A DNA stretch of 64,000 nt from Phytophthora sp. 'mugwort' (lineage: Eukaryota > Oomycota > Peronosporomycetes > Peronosporales > Peronosporaceae): assembly GCA_033558025.1 (NCBI GenBank), contig JAUCEF010000002.1, forward strand, positions 1,984,001 to 2,048,000. The letters run 5' to 3'. Below the pieces are notes generated by a model that was not told the origin of the DNA, did no database searches, and saw only the letters and a program-made list of their open reading frames with translations. The stretch's first letter is position 1; every line of letters starts with the position of its first letter. This document shows, one piece after another, positions 43,660-53,600 of this stretch. A program made the position numbers and the translations under genes.

Positions 43660-46600
43660 ATGGAGCTGACGCTCGAGGCCGTGGCCAAGGATGCCTTCCG
43701 CCGCGACTTCTTCCTGCGCTGCTTTACGGAGCGAGAGGCGCAGGCGCTGGAGCTGCGCTTCGCCTTCCTGCACCGTGTGCGTCAGTACAAGCGGCTCGTG
43801 GGACGACGCGATCTGCTTCCGCGCGCCGTAAGCACCAAAAGTATTTAAATCTTTATATTAAAGATACTAAATTATATATATTATTGAATATTCCTGACAG
43901 GCCAAGGATATCGTGGCCTCGTACCTGCAGCAAGTGGAGTCCACCAACCAGCTGCAGCTGCCTCCGTCGGCTGAGCCTCTTCGAAGTCGTGTGCTGGCTG
44001 CGGTGGCTGCAGGTCATTGTCCGTTGGACCTATTTAATGGAATGGAGACGCTCGTCCGCGAGCACATGACGCACGACGCTTTCCCGCAGTTTCTACGTAG
44101 CAAAGAGTACAGTGAACTGTGTGACGCACTGAGAGCGAGACGAGAAGTGCCACTTGCTGAGCTGCTCGTGGACTCGAGACGCACTCAGTTCCTCGTAAGG
44201 TTCTTGGTCGAAGAGTTTCCGGGCGAAGACGGCAACTTACGCTTCTGGGTGCACGTGCAGACGAGATTCCTCCCATTGATCCAGACGACCTTGTTCTCGG
44301 TGGCGCTCTTTGAGGAAGTGCAGAGGCATGTGCGTCATGCGTTTAACAGGTTCTTGGTGGGGGAGACAGAGGGAGGAGGAGCTGCCAGTGCAGCCACGCG
44401 GGTCCCGGAAGCTGTGCGACGTGCTACATTGCAGCAGATTATGAAGCTGCAAAGTGAACCATTCTCTCCACCACGTTACGCGAATCTGTTTCGTGCTGCC
44501 CAGGATTGCGTCTGGGAGTGGCTCCAAACCGAGGTTTATCCAAAGTTCCGTGCCTCGAGTCTTTATGTGATGCTAGTGGTAGAAACGGAAGATCTAGAGA
44601 CGGATCAACAGCTACGACGGCTCAGTGAACATGTACAAGCAACAGTGAAGGAAAGTGCGACACTGCGTCAGGAAAGACAGAGTGAAACAATACCCAAGAT
44701 CACTTCGAAGAAGAGAGAGACGCAGCTCAAGGCCAACGCTGTGCTTGTCCCGATTCAACTGCCGCCACTACGTAATGTATGGGGACAAGGAGTGGAATAC
44801 AATCGTCGCACTTTTGATCGTGTACTTTTGGTGCAAGAGCTAGCAGAGCACGGAATCCACAGCATTTGTGTTGCTTCCGGAGTGCAATCGAGTACCTTTG
44901 CAGAGGAGGTCAATCAAGTCCTCTTCGAGCTGTTTTGTACCGGAGACCAGCAAGAAGCGGCAGCAGACACACACCCAACTCATCTGGTGATGCTTGTATT
45001 AGTTGCTACATTGTGAAGGATGTATCTCATGTACGTTGTATTCACATGATACTATTGACAGAAATATTGGCAGAAGAACTCGGTGATACATCCAAGCAGA
45101 ACTCCTCTGTCTCCGTCAGGGCGTACTCTTCACCCTGCTGGTATGTTGTCTGTTTTGTGGTATTTAACTTTCGTGATGCTACATATTTATTTTTTTCTGT
45201 GTGCTTTGGGACAGTTCCTAAGCCTTCATTTCATGACTTTGTTCTGTCCAAGGAGAAGGATAAATACTTGTTTGGTGTTTGTCTTACTTTGTGGCGACAG
45301 TTATCCATACCCGAGAAACCAAATACTTCCACAACCGAAGACGTCGCAGCAAGTTTGATGGCTGAAGGGCGCTCCACCGCTGCTCATCCTGTCCCGCAAT
45401 TCGTCACTGTCTTGACTACTCAACCGATGCACAAGAACAGTCGTAGATTGTTATTGCAGTTAGCATCGGGCGGCATGGTACGACTCAAAACACCAGTTTT
45501 CTATATGTGTGAAGGGCTTATTTAACTTTGGGTGCTTCGATCCCCCCTCGCTAGAATGACTTGAGAGTGGATGCTGTGTCTCAATTAGTGTCTTCAATTT
45601 GTGTGTCTTCGAGCAACATCCAGCCGATCCTGAACGCAAGATATGGTGGATTTTACTTGCAGCCAATTCTCCGTCAGGTTGACATGTCCGTGAGCTCGGT
45701 ATTTAAGGAGATCAGCTCTCAGGTACTTGCAGCCTTTGCAATACTTCTGTATCTGTAGATGGAGGTGTTGACATATTTTCTTGTCTTTGTTAGACTTTTA
45801 TCAGTATTCTGGCGTCTGTTCTTGTTGGCAAGTCCATTATTATGGTGTCTGAACGCTCTGCAGCTCTGGTTTCAGTCGCAGAGGCTGTCAGGGAGTTACT
45901 CAAGCCATTCAAGTTGATGGTACCCTTTGAACATGTAGTGACAGATCGTGTTTCCATCGTTCGCTAACTTCTGAACATTGTTTGGGTATCTGCAGCACTT
46001 TTACTTGTCATTCTGCCCGGTGGCAACGACCTACGAGCTGTATGAGGCTGGGCTTTTTTCCGAAATGAACGTATCTCCTTTCTTGCTCGGCTGTGAAGGC
46101 GTGCTTTCGTACCAAAAAAAGGATTCTTCGGATCTGCGATTCCGAATTCGTGAGTCATTTGCCTTCCCAAGCTTGTTTTAAGACGCATTCGGAAAAGCTA
46201 AAAGTTTGTTGTTGTATACGCTTTCCAGGGAACAGTCTCTATACAGTCCATAAGGTCTCTCTTCGCCTACAAGCTCCAGCTACAAGTGAATATCCGCCTG
46301 AGCTTCTCCAAACATCTGCAATCGTCATTGATATCGACTCTGACGATATTTACGTTCCCGAGAAAGTGGAAATCCCTGAGCTTCCACGTAAGTTATTTGT
46401 TTATCATAATGTTAACTTTAAAAGTTGATAGTGATAATTTGTGTTTTTTCTACTTGTGAAAAGAATCGCTTCTTCGAAAGCTAGAAAGCATGTTAAATAC
46501 AGCGCTTCATAGCCCTCGTATCACTCAAGCAGATTCGCATCTATTCGGTCCAAGCAAAACCTCCAGCTTTATAGACGAAATGCTTGAGAAGTCCAACCAG

Positions 46601-47066
46601 ACCAGTCAGTCTGAGGAGCCAAGCACGAAGGTCATATCAGCCCAACTCGAACTGGATACTCCCTCTCTTGATGATAGAGCTCGTCTGGCGCTGTTGTGGT
46701 TTTTGGAGTCTCTCTTCGGTGACGTTGTGTACTACTTTTGCTCTCTCCACCAGACAGCTGATGCAGATGAATACCTCTTGTTTGAGGTTGATTCATTCCT
46801 GGATGCCCACATCGAGCTCGGATGCCGCGATTTCTTCCGCCAATGTTTCCACACCGAGGTAAGTCCCCGTCAATCTGTATGTAGTAGACCATGTCTTCAC
46901 CTGACGAGTGTCTGCTTTGTGTTGCTCCATCCAGCTCTTCCGTAACTTCATACTAGCCCAGCACATGCAGTTTGCTTATACCAGTGGTAGTGCAGTTCTT
47001 GAATCCGATGAATCATCACTAGAATTAGAGACGCAGCAAGAACCCCAACCTGATGCGTTCATATAA
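43660..47066 (+). CDS. Two-RGS plus DENN domain protein
   Basis: Ten exons: 43660-43827, 43901-44986, 45062-45140, 45215-45477, 45555-45722, 45794-45919, 45996-46149, 46229-46387, 46464-46858, 46935-47066 (909 aa). Residues about 10-130 and 145-295 look like two RGS domains. The first has FRRDFFLRCFTEREA and ends FPQFLRSKEYSELC; the second has TQFLVRFLVEEFPGEDGNLRFWVHVQ and ends WLQTEVYPKFRASSLYVMLV. From about 425 on come uDENN (PSFHDFVLSKEKDKYLFGVCL), cDENN (ILASVLVGKSIIMVSERSAAL; FYLSFCPVATTYEL; FLLGCE; IVIDIDSDDIYVP) and dDENN (FFRQCFHTELFRNFILAQ). DENN proteins are GEFs for Rab GTPases and RGS domains act on G-alpha, so the protein may connect G-protein signalling to membrane traffic. 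Confidence 0.85.
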
Positions 47067-47112
47067 CTTCCAGTAAACTACACCAAGTACGTCGAAGTAG
47101 TACTTTACTCGC

Positions 47113-48075
47113 TTAAATTGTCAGTTTTTCTGGTTTGCGTTCATGATGCGTCACGAGTTCATCTAGACTCAGGAATTTGAACTTCCGCGTGAGCTCAGGC
47201 AGCGCCGTCCTCAAGACGCCGATTGTCCACGAACGGTCGTGCACAATAATGACGGATCCGCAGCTTGTGCGTGCTCGCAGATGCATCGAATTCATCGTCT
47301 CGGATTGGATCTGTGCGTCGTGTGGGTAGACGCTGCCCAGACAGATGCGATAGCCGTGGCGTGCTGTGATCTCTCTCATGGGCGTCGTGAACCAACCTGA
47401 CGCCGGACGCATCCACTTGCCTCTCGATCGTTCAGCGTCTTCTTTAGCTTGTGTATCATTAATGTTCGTCACTGGGTGGACAGCGTCTAGTCCCTTCTCC
47501 TCAAGCAGAAGCTGCTGAGTCTCCAAGGGCTCGGACGTCGTCGGCGTCTCCTCGGACGTCGCCGGTTGGAACTCGCTGATGGCTCGATCGCACTCCTGCA
47601 GCTTCTGCTCGAACACGTGCAGCTCGTCGAGGATGCTGGCGCGATCTTCCGTAAGGTGGTTGGCCAGTCTGTGGCCCTCGCGCACGATGCGGCGCAGCAC
47701 TTCTTCGTTGCCTGGGATGTGGCCAGAGATGATGAAGAACGTGGCCCTGACCCCGTGATCACGTAAGACGTCGAGAATCGCGGGGGTAGATGGCGACGGC
47801 GCGTCGTCGATGGTGAGCGAACACACGCGTGACGACGTGTGTACACTCCAGAGCACGGACGGGTGCGAGTTCCACTCGACGAGGCGCAGCAGCCAGCGCG
47901 GCAGCAGGTACACGGACGTAAGCAAGACGCCGGCGATCATAAGCAGACACACGCCCGCGATCAGCGCATAGTCAGGGACGGATACTGCGCCGTGTGCGTC
48001 GACAGGTGCAGCAAACGCGAGCGAGGGCAGCGCCGCCGCCCAGGAGAGCGAGGCAACGCGAAGGTGCACTTCCAT
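47113..48075 (-). CDS. Polysaccharide deacetylase (NodB)-like membrane protein
   Basis: 320 aa from the Met at 48075; the frame stays open to 48438 but the added part is not protein-like. A signal/anchor (residues 5-25) and a strong membrane helix (YALIAGVCLLMIAGVLLTSVYLL) lead into a NodB fold: motif 1 as LTIDDAPSP (usually TFDDGP), ATFFIISGHI, motif 2 as GHRLANHLTEDRAS, and motif 3 RPASGWF. These domains remove acetyl groups from chitin-like or other glycans. A Thr/Glu-rich insertion (about 60 residues) separates motifs 2 and 3. Motif 2 lacks the usual second His, so zinc binding may differ. No introns. Confidence 0.8.
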   Translation of the reverse strand: MEVHLRVASLSWAAALPSLAFAAPVDAHGAVSVPDYALIAGVCLLMIAGVLLTSVYLLPRWLLRLVEWNSHPSVLWSVHTSSRVCSLTIDDAPSPSTPAILDVLRDHGVRATFFIISGHIPGNEEVLRRIVREGHRLANHLTEDRASILDELHVFEQKLQECDRAISEFQPATSEETPTTSEPLETQQLLLEEKGLDAVHPVTNINDTQAKEDAERSRGKWMRPASGWFTTPMREITARHGYRICLGSVYPHDAQIQSETMNSMHLRARTSCGSVIIVHDRSWTIGVLRTALPELTRKFKFLSLDELVTHHERKPEKLTI

Positions 48076-48489
48076 AATTATCAGTGCGGTAATCCCCTCT
48101 TTTGTGACACAGGAATCCTTTCCCCCGCGTGTGTGACCTGTCCTGTTGGTTTCACTTTTTGTGTGTGAATTGTTGTGAATGCATAGCCACGCGGAACGCC
48201 GAGTTGTAGCGGTAGCCTTTGCTACCAATACAGTCTGCCAGCGGTTAGCATCGTGGTATCGTGAGGGAGAGCTCCTACGCACTGTGTATCTTGGCTGTAA
48301 TGGCTGCATCGCGTAGATGATCCTGCGTGTTGTTGAGCTGCTGTGGCGCAACAGCAATAGCTCAGGAGATGAAGATGGAACGGAGCTAAAAAATGCAAAT
48401 GCTGGGATTACTTGAGCATCACTTCGCACGACGTGCAAGAGGCGAATCCAAATCTACCAAAACGCATCCAATTGACTATTTCAACTCGT
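48076..48489. other. Intergenic
   Basis: 414 bp between the deacetylase start and the cofilin stop, both on the minus strand. It should hold the deacetylase promoter and the cofilin 3' UTR. No other feature seen. Confidence 0.5.
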
Positions 48490-49125
48490 CTACAGGAACT
48501 TGGACACGCCTTCCTCAATGGACTCGAGAGACAGCTCCGAGGCGTCGGTAGCCGTGAGGTGGATGCCCACGCCCATGAGGACGCGCTTGATGGCCTCCTT
48601 GGACGACGCGTACAGCATTTTCGACTTGATACGGGCCGTGTCGGGCGACCTGCCGGCAGAAAACAGCACAACCATAACAACGATTAGACTTCGACATGGA
48701 AGAAAGGGACAAGACTAGCTGCCGTCGGATATACCAGGAGAGGAAGACGATCTTGCTGGTGGGGCGGCCATCCTTCGTAGTCAGGTCTAGGTCCACCAGT
48801 GCGTATCGGCAGTCGTTGGTGATCTGCGCAAGCTTGTCGGCCATGTCCTGGTACGACTCGGAGCTGGGGCCCGTGGACTCGATCACAATCTGCGAGTCGC
48901 CCTCGATCTTGTAGATAAAGTAGCGGAAGTCGTGCGGGGCGCGCTTCAGCTTGAAGTCGTTGAACTGCGTAATGACCTCGTCATCGACACCGACACCGGA
49001 AGACTGCGGCGGCAACAGAGATAGAGAGGGGAAGGCAAGAATGCCACCGAGGGAGGGCGTGGACGTCAGCGTCTCACAAATTAAAATAGCGATACACAAT
49101 GACAGGGGGACAGATGACGCACCAT
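48490..49125 (-). CDS. ADF/cofilin actin-depolymerising factor
   Basis: Exons 49125-49123 (the ATG alone), 49003-48735 and 48649-48490 give 143 aa. The protein begins MSSGVGVDDEVITQFNDFKL, with the regulatory N-terminal serine positions typical of cofilins. [48 protein letters not shown] and the final IEEGVSKFL are all family landmarks, including the long actin-binding helix. It severs and depolymerises actin filaments. The intron immediately after the start codon (119 bp, GTGCGT...CCGCAG) is a feature also known in plant and fungal cofilin genes, and it explains why no long first-exon ORF is visible. Confidence 0.94.
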
Positions 49126-49406
49126 GGTTACTGGCTGATGGACTGGAGGAACTGAAGCTAGGAGCTGCTGAGCCTTGAGCTGAGTTTTGGTGAGTGGGGG
49201 AATGCGGCGGGAGAAATGAATCCTCCCCTCTGGAGCAGTATGGACCGTTTCCACTACATTAAAGTATGCAAATTAGATGTCAACCGACAGATGGTGAGGT
49301 CATCCCTCCTGGATCATGTGCGCCACCCAAAAGTACCTATTCCATGACGTCAGCAGGGGCAAGTTACTTCAATCATTCATTAGTCAATCAAAGTTACCGC
49401 TATTAT

Positions 49407-50609
49407 CTACGCCCGCCATTGCACGGCCATCAACGCCACCTTCGCGCTCTTGGCCAGCAGCGCGTTCTCGTCTTGCATAAGCGTCTTGAGCCGCAGTGTC
49501 GTGGACGGTACGTCCAGCAGCCGCCTCGCCGCGGGCAGCGCCGTCACCACGGCCACCAGCTTGGTCGTGTGTAGCTGGAGCGGCACCTTGTTGGCCTGCA
49601 GCAGCTGGTTCACGGGTGCCAGCCCCTCGTTGGTCACGATCTGCCGCTTGATCTCGTCGTGCGCTGCCAGACTCATGAGCGCCCCAGCACTAGCGGATGC
49701 CACCTGCCATTGTGGGTCCGTTAGCAGCGCGCACAGTCGTGGCACCACCCCGCCATGCTCCACCACCGTCTTGCGCGCCTTGTCCGCGAAGCCCAGCGCC
49801 GCTAAAGCGTCGCAAGCTGCCGCTCGTACCTCAATGTTCGGTGAGTGCAGCCGCTTAGCGCATTGAGCCACGACCCCCAACTCCAAAGCACGAAACGTCG
49901 TGCCGTCCATGCCGTCATTCACCAGATTCTTGATCAGCTTCAGCGCACGGACCCGGAGCACGTCGTTCAAGCGACAGCCCTTGAGATGATCGAGCACTAT
50001 AGGGATATAGTCTGCGCTTGTAAGCTGACGTGCGCCAGCGAATGATGCAGACAAAAGCAGCAGCGCGTCGTAGAGATGCTGGCAGGTGCGTTTGTTGGAA
50101 GCAGTAGCGAAGACAGGTTTGATCCGCGTAATTGTCTCGCCCTTAAGTAGCTCCGCGTGCCCGCATGGAGACTCAGCCATGACACTGAACACTCGCGCGG
50201 AGAGTTCCTGCAGCTCGATCTCGCTTCCAGTTAGTTTGTGGGTTAGAGGTGAAGTGCCTTCTTCATTAATGCCGACGGTGATACCGTCCTCAACAAGCTC
50301 CAGAACGCCATGCTTCATGGACACCACGAGCTCCTGTGGCAGTTTGAGCACCGATGCCAAGGCTTCCAGCACACGACGACGTAGTACGGGCTCGCCTTCC
50401 TCCAATGCATGCAGAACGTGCGGGTGATTCTCGACGCCAAAGGCTTCACTGACGCGTTCATACGGCACCTCCTTCACCTCATCTTTCACCGACACGAGCG
50501 TTAGATGCTGAGGCGTCGAGCGCTTGTAGAGCAGCGAGCCCTGGGCTCGCAGGTGCTTCACATCTCCGACCGATGCGGCTGCCGTAGGTGTCTGCATTCG
50601 CCGCTGCAT
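49407..50609 (-). CDS. ARM-repeat protein, RSPH14 (radial spoke)-like
   Basis: 400 aa from MQRRMQTP at 50609. ARM/HEAT-type helices fill the protein. The opening segment (YERVSEAFGVENHPHVLHALEEGEPVLRRRVLEALASVLKLPQELV) matches RSPH14/RTDR1, in which an 'AFG..ALPKL' start is followed by paired repeats. Later repeats include VRAAACDALAALGFADKARKTVVEHGGVVPRLCALL. RSPH14 is a radial-spoke protein of motile flagella, fitting zoospores. The start lies 13 bp downstream of the stop of the next ARM-repeat gene in the same orientation. Confidence 0.78.
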   Translation of the reverse strand: MQRRMQTPTAAASVGDVKHLRAQGSLLYKRSTPQHLTLVSVKDEVKEVPYERVSEAFGVENHPHVLHALEEGEPVLRRRVLEALASVLKLPQELVVSMKHGVLELVEDGITVGINEEGTSPLTHKLTGSEIELQELSARVFSVMAESPCGHAELLKGETITRIKPVFATASNKRTCQHLYDALLLLSASFAGARQLTSADYIPIVLDHLKGCRLNDVLRVRALKLIKNLVNDGMDGTTFRALELGVVAQCAKRLHSPNIEVRAAACDALAALGFADKARKTVVEHGGVVPRLCALLTDPQWQVASASAGALMSLAAHDEIKRQIVTNEGLAPVNQLLQANKVPLQLHTTKLVAVVTALPAARRLLDVPSTTLRLKTLMQDENALLAKSAKVALMAVQWRA

Positions 50610-50622
50610 ATTTGTCGGTTTG

Positions 50623-53600
50623 CTAGCGACGTTTCGTTGGAAGGCTAAAGCTGGGAGTGGCAACCGGTCGTGGTGGCAGTGGTGGCACCGTCTTCAAAAG
50701 TGAAGGTTTGACTGCCATAGGGCTTTGTGCCTGGGCCAGGATCCCTCCAGTCCCAGTTGGTGCAGTGAGCGTCATAAACGGCAAGGGGGTGAAGGGGGTC
50801 CTTATCTTAGGAAATATTGACGGTGGTGTGAAGTCGAGTGTGTGTAAACGTACTCCGTTCTCGTCGGCTTTGTCATCGTCCAATGTGTCAATTGGTGGCA
50901 GCATCGGCTCAATCGTCCCCATCTCAATGTAACTCGCACTTGGACTCACGTCGACGGCGTAACCAGGGTACGAAATGGTTCTTGGAGCGTGAGCTACAAT
51001 GGGTGCAACTTTGCGAGACAAAATAAGCTTCGTAAAAAATGTTGTCGGGGGTAGTGTCCCGCCTTCTTGACGGAGTAGGAAGCTGCGGTCGTTCTGCCAG
51101 AATTCAGATCCTGTCGATGGAGTCGCTTGGGGCAGTGGAGACGCAGCGTTCGCGTCCTCTTTCTCGACAACTCGGTACAATAATGACGATAGATGTCGTT
51201 CACGAGGGTCATTCCCATTAGCAAATTGGGCAAGTTTTGAGAGCAGATCCACGCACATATTCTCGAAACACGGATGCAAAGCGTCGTGCATTGGTTCCAA
51301 ATGGTCGAGACATTCCAGTACAGAAGCTATAACACCTTGTGACGCCAATACTGACGGGACGCTCGGCTTTTGCGCCAAGAGACAGAAAGTGGCAATGCAG
51401 TTCATTTTGACAAACATTGAGGAGCTCGCGCCCATGAGCAACACGAGATGACGGACAGCACCACCACGTAGAAGAAGCTGGCTGTTTCCTGGTGCAATTG
51501 CCAGCTTGCGCAACACGGCCGAGCACATTGCATGGGCTTCGGACGAGCACACGACTACTGGAAGACACAGAGAGAGAACAAGTGGCAGCACACGTCGAGA
51601 GAGTAACATGTGTGAGTTGACCCGTCCGAGGAACAGGTTGCACGTTGCCAACGCCACATTCTCACGACAGAGCTTCCCTCCTACAGCAAATAACTCACAC
51701 AAGAGCATTGTCGCGGGTTCGGAGCTCAACACGTCGTGGCAGTCGCCGGAGGTTGAAATGTTGCGCAAAACGGCCGCACAAAGTGCAGCCCTCTCGGGTT
51801 CCTCTTCGGTGGACTCGTGAGAAAGCACTTCAGTCTCGAATGGAGCAGCACTCAATGCCATTTTGAGTGCTGGAATGACGACGTTCATCGGGATGTGGGG
51901 CACCAGCTCAACATCACACGTGAGGTTGTACAAACATCTTAGCAGTAATGTCTGCGTGTTTCCCTTGGCTTGAAGCAGGAGCGCAGAGATCGCAGTGCCC
52001 AGTGGAGGATGCACCATCAACAAGGCCGGTCGTGTGAGCTGATGCAATGATAACAAATGCAGTAGAACGGCACAACTCTGAGCGCAGGTAGCAGCAGCTC
52101 CCCCACTACTAGTCGTAGTGCTGCTGACGGCACTGCTATCGTTGCTACGTTGTAGCTCTTCTTGCTCTGCTACGTGTACGAGGTATGTGATAGCACGTAT
52201 CGTCGTGGGCTCCGCATAACCTCCAGCTGCAGCATCACTATCTGGTGGGGAGTGCTCGAAGATCAGCACTAGCAGTTCGGCTACAATTCCAGACACTTGG
52301 GCGTCTTTTTCGGTATCAAGAAGCGCAACGAGATGCGGCAAGACGCCAATGGTTAAGAGTAAAGATGAACTCGCGGGGTCGGCTAGAAGGTTGATCAATC
52401 CTTTCAGTATCGTCACCTTTGTCGAACAACAGTCGTTCGGGTAGCCGAGTATTTGCAGGAGCGAAGCGACGGTATTAGACTTGGCAATGAGACCGGCTCG
52501 CGCGGACGAATGCAGGGCCAGTACACAGAAAGCGTCCGAGAGGATTGCGTAGTCTCGAGGCTCCATGGCATCTGTAAAGATCCCAAAGGCCCAGAGCAGA
52601 CCATCATCGCACAAGCGTTGCATCGCTGCTGTCTTCGCTACTCGTAGGAGGTTCAGCACAGCTTTAAGACAGACACGTCGAGTCTCGGGGTCGTTGGACT
52701 TGACGCAGGCAAGCACAAGCAGGGCTCGAAGTGCGCCAAGCTTGACCAATTCTTCGACATGTACGACCTCCGCTGATAAGTTGCAAAGGGTAACTGCACA
52801 GGCTCGACGCACAGCCTCCTCGGGAGCGGCAGCCAGCAGTGTTAACGCCTTGATAACGCCACCACGGAGCAGTGGGGCTCCAACAGCTCGATCCTGTGAT
52901 AACAAGGCGTACGTATGGACACAGAGCCGCAGCGTTTCGTCCTCCTCTGCGCCAGCCAAAACTGCCAAAGCATCGAGCAAACCATGCTCCACCATTGCGA
53001 GTCGATATTCTGCCACACTTGCGAAACGAGTGAGACAGGCAGCACACGCCGCTCTTAATGCCGCGCGACTAGCGTTAGGATCCACACTGTCGAGTGCCTT
53101 GTCCATCCTCTTCTTAGCACGATGAGCTTTTCGAGTACAAACTTCGACCACAACAGGAAATATGCGATCAATGAGCCTCAACAACTCGTCGCGAGAGAGC
53201 GAGCGACCATCAAATAGGATGCAGACCGTGTTAAAGCACATACTTTGAGCCTCAACATCTCCATCATGTGCCAGTCGCTGCAGCAAGAACCCTCCTTTCT
53301 CATCTGTAGCCGCGTATGCAGCAGCAAGGAGTAAGTGGTGCACCTCATATTCCATGCATAGACTAAAGAAGCTCCCGCCGAGCAAGGTGAGAATATGGCG
53401 GTCTTTCGAGGACGCCCCAACTTGACTCAGTCGCTCGTGTGCCAGCCTGGCAACATCCGATTTCGGGTAGCGGAATGATAAATTATATAACAGCACCATC
53501 TGCAAACGAACTTGAGCACTATCCACTGGGAATCCTGCATAGGCAACGTGTCGGTAGATTTGTTCTAAAAGCTGTGGCTCATCCAGCAACTCACTGAGCT

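Noticed and set aside
52413..53125. Several ORFs of 60-190 aa on the plus strand across the ARM-repeat gene
   Set aside because: They are antisense shadows of a 1526-aa gene with clear repeats.
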